NCBI RefSeq assembly: GCF_050632395.1
Contig: NZ_CP192600.1
Span: 3,410,001 to 3,474,000, forward strand
Source: JAUYQR01 sp050632395
GTDB lineage: Bacteria; Pseudomonadota; Alphaproteobacteria; Rhodobacterales; Rhodobacteraceae
DNA: 64,000 bases
Direction of reading: 5' to 3'
Both the position numbers and the translations under genes were made by a program. Positions 58,744-64,000 of the stretch are shown here, one piece after another. Below the pieces are notes generated by a model that was given only the letters and a program-made list of their open reading frames with translations, made no database searches and was not told the origin of the DNA. Position 1 is the first letter of the stretch, and every line of letters begins with the position of its first letter.

Positions 58744-59343
58744 ATGACAAGCGAAAAATTACCACCAGCGATGATCACTTTACGAGATGCCGGAAGGCTG
58801 ATGGCGTCCGTGCTTCTCGATGGAGATGTTCCTCAAAACTTGTTCGATGGCAATCATGAGCGAGAGTGCTCAGAAATCCGGAAGGTCCTAATGGACGCCT
58901 TTAAGAGCGAGTACGTAGGGTTTTTCCTCGATCAAGATGGCGATGATGCTCACCGGCCGAATCCGGAGGATCTCAAACATTTTGCAAGCGGGATCAGCGC
59001 GTCCTTTGACAAAATGACTTTGGGGGCAACCCCTGGCGAAGTCTGGAACGTTGAGGTCAACCGATACGATCTTCTCGCGTTTATCCAAATGCAACTCAGG
59101 GAAAGGCAGCCGAGATCGGTACGGGAGCTTGATGCGGAGTGCTTGGCATGGTTGGTCGATCAGATGCAGCGAGGTGTTGATCAGCGGAAGCCTTATTTCA
59201 AATCGAATGCAGCTCGCAGGTTTGGCACAGCACACAAGCGCTTCGAAGAGGCTTGGAAGAAGGCGATCGGAGTAACAGGCAAGGTCCACTACAGCAGACC
59301 TGGCCGCCCGAAGAATCCTCAAGAAAATCGAAGCATAACCTAA
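58744..59343 (+). CDS. Unknown protein of the integrative element
   Basis: A 199-residue protein. The N-terminal half is acidic; the C-terminal half is basic (KSNAARRFGTAHKRFEEAWKKAIGV, then KVHYSRPGRPKNPQ), which suggests nucleic-acid binding through an AT-hook-like GRPKNP tail. Lies between integrase and alpA, where accessory or regulatory genes of P4-like elements are found. Family not recognised. Confidence 0.65.
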   Translation: MTSEKLPPAMITLRDAGRLMASVLLDGDVPQNLFDGNHERECSEIRKVLMDAFKSEYVGFFLDQDGDDAHRPNPEDLKHFASGISASFDKMTLGATPGEVWNVEVNRYDLLAFIQMQLRERQPRSVRELDAECLAWLVDQMQRGVDQRKPYFKSNAARRFGTAHKRFEEAWKKAIGVTGKVHYSRPGRPKNPQENRSIT

Positions 59344-59411
59344 TTTTTTCACTCTTTTTCCGAGCGTGCATGCTGTGCGTACCTGTCCTCACCAACAACG
59401 ATGAGGACGAA

Positions 59412-59624
59412 ATGCAAGAAATTCTAACCGACTACGAGGGCCTACGCCAGATCGGCATCACGTTCTCTCGTGAGCAACTGCGGCGCCTCGAGCTGACCGG
59501 AAAGTTCCCGCTCCGATACCAGCTTGGTGCAAAACGCCGAGCCTGGCGATTGTCCGAAATCGAAGCTTGGATCGCCTCACGGCCGACGGGCCCTTCGCCG
59601 CGTGATGGGGACAGCGATGCGTGA
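59412..59624 (+). CDS. AlpA-family phage regulatory protein
   Basis: A 70-residue MerR-like HTH protein: YEGLRQIGITFSREQLRRLELTGKFPLRYQLG, then RRAWRLSEIEAWIASRP. Known: AlpA-type proteins act as excisionases or activators of integrase genes. The ATG at 59412 is chosen because the AlpA fold starts there. It overlaps the next gene by 8 bp. It differs from the broken AlpA at 47.5 kb, so it belongs to a separate element. Confidence 0.85.
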   Translation: MQEILTDYEGLRQIGITFSREQLRRLELTGKFPLRYQLGAKRRAWRLSEIEAWIASRPTGPSPRDGDSDA

Positions 59625-61389
59625 TATCAGCAAGCGAACCTTCACAATTACTAATTCTATGTTGTCCGGCGACAAAAAGGTTGTCGGCCAGGAATACATC
59701 CGGCGGGGAGCCAAGGTCCTGCTACTTCATGGAATTGATGAGGCTGGGAGTTGCCGATGCGGGGGGAAGTGTAAGTCTCCCGGAAAGCATCCAATCAGCG
59801 AACTGTTTCCGCATGGACACAAGAGTGCAACGAAGGACCAAATTACCTTTAATTCGGCGCTGCGCAAACATCCTGACGCAAATCTAGCGATCGTTTTGCC
59901 TGAGAATCTTGTGGTGCTTGACTGCGATACGGCCGAAGCGGTGGATGCGCTGAAGGCGCTTGGGATGCCCCTGACCGCCAGCGTCAAGACTTCGCGAGGA
60001 ATGCACTTCTACGTTCGAACAAGTACTCCAGATATTTTCAATGCGCTCAAAATTCCGAACTTGGACGTCAAAACTTCGAATGGCTATGTGGTCGCCCCGC
60101 CAAGTCGCCATGCAAGCGGCGCTATCTACCAGTTCAATCAAGGTGAGACGAAGATTGCCTCATGGACGGCCCCCTCAAGCCGGACGACGACGAAGAAGGC
60201 GACGCTACTACCAACAAAGGGAATCCCCGAAGGGTCTCGAAACCAACGACTTACCAGTGTGGGTGGGTTCCTACGAGCGCAGGGCTTTGCTGAAGCGACA
60301 ATCGCTTCGGCGTTGCTGGCCGTAAATGAAAGCGAATGCCGCCCCGTGTTACCAGAAAGCGAGGTCCGACGCATAGCTCAGAGCGTAGCCGGCTATGACG
60401 TGGACCCGGATGACTACTTCAAGGCGCTCGATGACGTTAAAGTTGAAGAGATTGAGTGGCTGCTGAAGCCGTACATAGTGCGAGGCGCGATGACGATCCT
60501 CGATGGTGACCCGGGTCTTGGTAAGTCAACGTTCACGACCGGCCTGGCGGCGGCAATCACACTAGGTAGGTCCCTGCCCTTCGCAGAAATTATGAAGCCT
60601 GGTCGGGTCCTCTTCATGTCGGCCGAGGATGACCCGGGCCGCGTCTTGAAACCAAGGTTGCTGGAAAACAGTGCCGACATCTCTCGAATTCGAATTCAGA
60701 GCGAACACTTTACGCTCGATCAGCTTGGCGTCTCACGACTTCGAGAGGAGTTGGACGGAAATCCAGTCGATCTGGTTGTGATAGACCCCTTGATGGCCTT
60801 TATGGAGATCGGTCTGAACTCAAACAGCACCAACGATGCTATGCACTTCATGATGGACCTGGACAAAGTCGCTCGGGATTACAACTGCGCAATCCTCGTA
60901 GTCCGCCATTTGCGAAAATCTGGCGGCGACAATCCAATGGCACGCGGACTAGGATCGATCTCTATCAACGCAAGGGTGCGATCAGCTCTGGTCCTAGCCC
61001 GCCACCCGGATGACCGCGAACTTCGCGCCGTGGCACACTACAAATCCAGCTATGCGAAAGAAGGACCAACGGTGCTCTTCGAGCTGAAGGCATCAACGTC
61101 TGGCTTTCCAAAGATATCTTGGAAGGGCACGGACGACAGTCTTACTGGCGAACATCTACTGCGGGAGCCTGATCGAGCAGACCGAGGACGCCCGCCAAAC
61201 GAACTGGAACACGCCAAGGTATTTCTGCACGAAATACTTCGGTCCGGCCCGCGTGAGAAAACTGAGATCATGCTGGCGGCTGATGCAAAGGGCATCACTG
61301 AGGCCACCTTGCGACGTGCACGCGAAGACATCGGCGTTGTCTTCGCAAAGCGAGGCAAGCAATCGTGGTGGGAGATACCGATCCGATAG
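59617..61389 (+). CDS. Bifunctional primase/polymerase - RepA-like ATPase
   Basis: A 590-residue protein. The N-terminal prim-pol domain has GAKVLLLHGI, a cysteine/histidine cluster CRCGGKCKSPGKHP, LVVLDCDT (catalytic Asp) and SRGMHFYVRT. The RepA/AAA_25 helicase domain has Walker A LDGDPGLGKSTFTTGLA (about residue 300), RVLFMSAEDDPGR, LVVIDPLMAFM (Walker B, about 390) and VVRHLRKSGGDNPMARGLGS. Replication initiator-helicase of the element. Start at 59617 behind GGGGACAGCG. Confidence 0.88.
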   Translation: MRDISKRTFTITNSMLSGDKKVVGQEYIRRGAKVLLLHGIDEAGSCRCGGKCKSPGKHPISELFPHGHKSATKDQITFNSALRKHPDANLAIVLPENLVVLDCDTAEAVDALKALGMPLTASVKTSRGMHFYVRTSTPDIFNALKIPNLDVKTSNGYVVAPPSRHASGAIYQFNQGETKIASWTAPSSRTTTKKATLLPTKGIPEGSRNQRLTSVGGFLRAQGFAEATIASALLAVNESECRPVLPESEVRRIAQSVAGYDVDPDDYFKALDDVKVEEIEWLLKPYIVRGAMTILDGDPGLGKSTFTTGLAAAITLGRSLPFAEIMKPGRVLFMSAEDDPGRVLKPRLLENSADISRIRIQSEHFTLDQLGVSRLREELDGNPVDLVVIDPLMAFMEIGLNSNSTNDAMHFMMDLDKVARDYNCAILVVRHLRKSGGDNPMARGLGSISINARVRSALVLARHPDDRELRAVAHYKSSYAKEGPTVLFELKASTSGFPKISWKGTDDSLTGEHLLREPDRADRGRPPNELEHAKVFLHEILRSGPREKTEIMLAADAKGITEATLRRAREDIGVVFAKRGKQSWWEIPIR

Positions 61390-61394
61390 GTGCT

Positions 61395-61524
61395 CACAAT
61401 ATCATGTACATATGAATTGTGCACACATGGCATTTCCCGGCGCGTCCCTGGCCTGACGGTTTAGATTCTCCTGGTATTGGCATATCATTCCCAGGAAGGC
61501 CTAAGCGTTTACTAAGCCAGGGAC
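61395..61524. promoter_or_regulatory. Nested dyads downstream of the replication gene
   Basis: CACAAT (61395-61400) and ATTGTG (61416-61421) form a 15-bp-spaced dyad around ATCATGTACATATGA. Further right, GTCCCTGGC (61444-61452) mirrors GCCAGGGAC (61516-61524) and encloses CCTGG (61470-61474) mirrored by CCAGG (61491-61495). The set lies between the prim-pol/helicase gene and the HTH gene, a likely place for an operator and possibly the element's origin. Confidence 0.45.
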
Positions 61525-61533
61525 ACGCAGGAC

Positions 61534-61914
61534 ATGGCTATGACGCAGCACCTACCCACGGACGAACTCCGGCATATGGTCGAGGTGCTAGTGGCGGGCG
61601 GAACCCCCAATAGGACAATCGCGAAGGCGCTCGACATCGGGATGAACACGCTTCGCCGCCACTACAGCAATGAGCTGGATCACGGCCTTGCGACGGCAAA
61701 CGCAAAGGTGGTGCGGAGGCTATTTCGCCTAATCGAGCAGGGTTCAACCCCAGCCACAATCTTTTGGCTTAAGGCCCGCGCTGGCTGGAAAGAGGGACAA
61801 GTGGTCGAGGTCGCGCAGAAGGCAGAACCGGCCTATAACTTCTCTGCCCTGACCGACGCTGAGAGGGTTGAACTAAGGGCTAAGCTTGAGGCTGTTATGG
61901 GTCGAACGCACTGA
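61534..61914 (+). CDS. Helix-turn-helix protein, terminase-small-subunit-like
   Basis: A 126-residue protein. An N-terminal HTH (LRHMVEVLVAGGTPNRTIAKALDIGMNTLRRHYSNEL) is followed by a helical segment typical of phage small terminase or packaging-type proteins (ANAKVVRRLFRLIEQGSTPATIFWLKARAGWKE). The tail contains LTDAERVELRAKLEAVM. Probable DNA recognition protein of the element. AGGAC precedes the ATG. Confidence 0.7.
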   Translation: MAMTQHLPTDELRHMVEVLVAGGTPNRTIAKALDIGMNTLRRHYSNELDHGLATANAKVVRRLFRLIEQGSTPATIFWLKARAGWKEGQVVEVAQKAEPAYNFSALTDAERVELRAKLEAVMGRTH

Positions 61915-61924
61915 GGAGAATACC

Positions 61925-62245
61925 ATGGGTCGCTATGACGAAATGCTGATGTGTCATGTTTATCGGACTGCCTACGATCCCGTGGCAGGTGTGGGCATTG
62001 TACATATTGGCGCCGCCGAATGCGCGGACATGAGCGGCTGCATCCACCACTTCCAGCCCGACCGCCCGAACATAAAGCAGATCGATGTTATAGCCGGCGG
62101 TTTCCCTGTCACTAAATACGTTCTGGCCTACGACCGATGGGTCGCTACGTATATCCCGCCACCGCCCCGTCCGGCTCGCGAAAGGCGTCAGCCAGCGGTC
62201 GTTGCCGCCCATACCGACCGTGACGGGAATGTGACTCCTGACTAG
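61925..62245 (+). CDS. Small unknown protein of the integrative element
   Basis: A 106-residue protein starting MGRYDEMLMCHVYRTAYDP, with two cysteines (AAECADMSGCIHHF) and a Pro/Arg-rich tail (YIPPPPRPARERRQP). Strong ribosome site GAGGAGAA, 10 bp after the HTH gene stop, so co-translated. No family recognised. Confidence 0.65.
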   Translation: MGRYDEMLMCHVYRTAYDPVAGVGIVHIGAAECADMSGCIHHFQPDRPNIKQIDVIAGGFPVTKYVLAYDRWVATYIPPPPRPARERRQPAVVAAHTDRDGNVTPD

Positions 62246-63122
62246 CGCCTCATGCAAGCAAGCGCCCAGGAAACTGCGAATGGCGTTTCTCACCCCCCCG
62301 TTGCCGATAGGTTTCGCTCCAGAGGCCCTAGGATTGCCGTATGCACGCCCCGAAGGGATTTCCCGCAACGATACCAGGGCGCCGGAGAAGCGCCTGTAGG
62401 GCCGCTCCAGCAACAGTAGCACGCTGTGATGTGACGGTTTAGCGTTCCGGCAGCAGATACTGAACTGCAGAGAGTCGTTGGAAACGATGCCGCGCGGCCA
62501 GGCCGCCATCAGCCGTGCACGTGCAGTCCGAGTCGCCTGTGGCGCCGAATGAACACATCGACCAACCGACACGCGGATTTCGTATGGCTCTGCCGCAACC
62601 CAAGGTTGACCTAAACACTGAGTCCGACCAAGAAGTTGTCGTCCGAATAGAACAGCATACGCAATACTCTGGGTTCCGTATGGGTGACGGCTTTCAAGAT
62701 TGGGATAGCTGCCCCCTTCGCATGTCATCTACGGATGTCAGCAGTAACTCCAAAAAGTCCAGTCGATTGACCTTTGCACCTTGCCGCTTGGCGAGGCGAG
62801 AAAGCTCTCCACTGCATTTCTGATACCGCTACGGCGCCAGGCGACCCCGTCTTGTCGGCTTTGAGTACCTCAACTCGACATGACAGAAGTTGGCTTGAGG
62901 TGTCTCGCTACTTCGAGGCCAGCTTTCGAGCGGCTACCCTGCTGCATCATAAATGATCAAGACGGTGCTCTTACAGATCTTCTAAGTACCGCCATTTGAT
63001 CCGGCCTGAATGCAATTATCTTGGCGTAAACCTGAGCCTGACGATAGTCTGTATCGAGGGTCGCAAGCGCTGGAAAAAAGGCACGACCGGCAGTACGTCG
63101 AACTATAGGAGCGAAGTCTTTG
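62246..63122. other. No gene seen
   Basis: This 877-bp stretch within the element has no supported gene on either strand. A short minus-strand frame at about 62,690-62,825 (LAKRQGAKVNRLDFLELLLTS) reads like real protein but has stops around it, so decayed coding sequence is possible. A 277-residue minus-strand open frame crossing 61,895-62,728 overlaps two well-supported plus-strand genes and is judged spurious. Confidence 0.45.
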
Positions 63123-64000
63123 ATGCGATTTGACATCCGCCTGGGCAATGGTCTCATCGTGCCGATGGTGTCCACTTTTCAGGATGCCGGCGAAAAACTG
63201 CAAGAATCGATTAATGAGGATCAAAATGGAAGCGTCTTTGGCAACGTTTGGAATTTGGCAACGGCGTTTGTGCTCGCTGGTATTGATTGGCCCGGTTGGA
63301 TCTCTTGGCACGCGGCACTTCGAAAGAAATACATCGGACGACTGATCGGTCAGCCACAATATCGCGATGCAATCTGGAGCTCAGAAGCTGAGCGTAAGAA
63401 AATTATGTGGGATCGATTCAACACATCTATGTCTTTAGCGCGCACTGGCTATCTTCCTGAAGGCGTTTATCATCCGCAATTTCTTGAGGGTACGCCTGCG
63501 AAACCGAGTTTGCTTAGGAAAGCCGCTGCCAGTTCGGACCTTTCGAACGAGGCTCTTACGGAGTGGTTTCTATGCTCCTATGCTAGTCAGCAAGTCAGCA
63601 GAGGAGCGAACCCAAGCTTTGGATCAAGCTCGTGGCAGTTGCTGCGTCGTTCTGGGCTCATTCTAAGCGGTCAAGACGTACCCATTCAGGCAATACTTCG
63701 TGATATGTCGATGTCAGAATTGCGTCGGACCCAAGAGGTGCTTGGGATGCGAGCTGAAAGAAGTCTCGCCATGAGTGCTGCGCGCATTCTCGAGCTTGCG
63801 TTGGACAAGGAAAGGGCGGTGCGTAACGCGATAGCTCGCGCAACTAGTTGCCGGAAATTCTCAATGATCCAACCCCCGGCAGGAGTGCCGTGGGACGATT
63901 TCCAAAGCTGGCGGCAGCAAATCAAAGGCATGGCGAGAACAATTACTGATCTATTTTCGGGTGTTCTGCGCCCGTTTTCCATGGACGGCACGCACTTAAC
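63123..64000 (+). CDS. Large unknown protein, 3' end outside window
   Basis: An open frame from ATG 63123 (MRFDIRLGNGLIVPMV) runs for 292 codons to the window edge without a stop. It has normal codon use with Trp/Tyr-rich stretches (VWNLATAFVLAGIDWPGWISWHAAL) and basic helical parts (ELRRTQEVLGMRAERSLAM). Short frames in other phases over the same DNA have no ribosome sites. Function unknown; gene of the integrative element or its cargo. Moderate GC, lower than the chromosome. Confidence 0.7.
   Translation, partial: MRFDIRLGNGLIVPMVSTFQDAGEKLQESINEDQNGSVFGNVWNLATAFVLAGIDWPGWISWHAALRKKYIGRLIGQPQYRDAIWSSEAERKKIMWDRFNTSMSLARTGYLPEGVYHPQFLEGTPAKPSLLRKAAASSDLSNEALTEWFLCSYASQQVSRGANPSFGSSSWQLLRRSGLILSGQDVPIQAILRDMSMSELRRTQEVLGMRAERSLAMSAARILELALDKERAVRNAIARATSCRKFSMIQPPAGVPWDDFQSWRQQIKGMARTITDLFSGVLRPFSMDGTHL

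Noticed and set aside
62566..62580. A 14-bp match (CGACACGCGGATTT) to the tRNA-Phe fragment at 48,109-48,153, considered as the second att site.
   Set aside because: The rest of the tRNA (T arm, acceptor, CCA) is absent and one or more 14-bp matches are expected by chance in 64 kb.
61895..62728. A 277-codon minus-strand frame.
   Set aside because: It overlaps two plus-strand genes with good ribosome sites and shows no family-like pattern.

Overview
The window looks like a chromosomal segment of an alphaproteobacterium of the Rhodobacterales (Rhodobacteraceae-like). This rests on the very high GC of the left 45 kb and on gene types and neighbourhoods typical of that group: DUF2927 lipoproteins, a DUF1127 mini-protein, an NDUFS4-like complex I gene, the GatC/GatA pair, RluB beside TadA, and RNase P RNA next to an amidase. 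No species can be named from the sequence alone.

Positions 1-44,700 are a compact, mostly housekeeping chromosome. In order they hold: an ATPase end, 5-formyl-THF cyclo-ligase and MgtE; purine salvage and catabolism (guanine deaminase, 8-oxoguanine deaminase); HisN and an XRE regulator; an MDR oxidoreductase, a LysR regulator and DUF1127; a BI-1 membrane protein; rpmG, rnpB and an amidase; gatCA; tadA and rluB; a membrane-stress-like operon (27-aa micro-protein, XpaC, TelA, DUF2927 lipoprotein, SPFH/GYF protein, zinc-ribbon membrane protein); a NYN nuclease and uvrB; methyltransferases; an NDUFS4-like gene, GNAT and tRNA-Arg; an enolase-superfamily enzyme; an MFS pump; a four-gene hydrolase/dehydratase/HAD operon; an ABC exporter; an acyl-CoA synthetase; a sugar kinase coupled to dtd; purC; and small lipoproteins. 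Broken genes in this part are a glycosyltransferase remnant (15.6-16.0 kb) and a frameshifted hsp20 (42.4-42.8 kb).

Positions 44,700-48,200 are a scar. A hybrid histidine kinase has lost its N-terminal part exactly at the end of an IS5-family element (45,497-46,552). The other end of the IS cuts a DUF927 mobile-element gene. That gene and the adjacent alpA gene carry in-frame stops, as does the IS transposase. A 45-nt 3' fragment of tRNA-Phe at 48,109-48,153 marks an integration site.

Positions 48,200-57,480 are accessory cargo bracketed by matching 10-bp tandem repeats. The first part is a 1713-residue protein fusing a DnaQ-like exonuclease, a RecQ helicase and a UvrD-type helicase. It is followed by a distinctly AT-rich four-gene module: a small membrane protein, a helical protein that shares a short motif with it, a radical SAM protein whose start lies in a 22-bp tandem duplication, and a protein resembling a degenerate diadenylate-cyclase (DisA_N) fold. 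This module is the best candidate for an undescribed system, possibly defence-related.

Positions 57,480-64,000 are the left part of a P4-like integrative element: integrase, an unknown gene, AlpA, a primase-polymerase/RepA-type ATPase, a dyad-rich possible control or origin region, an HTH protein, a small unknown protein, and a large unknown gene that runs off the window end.
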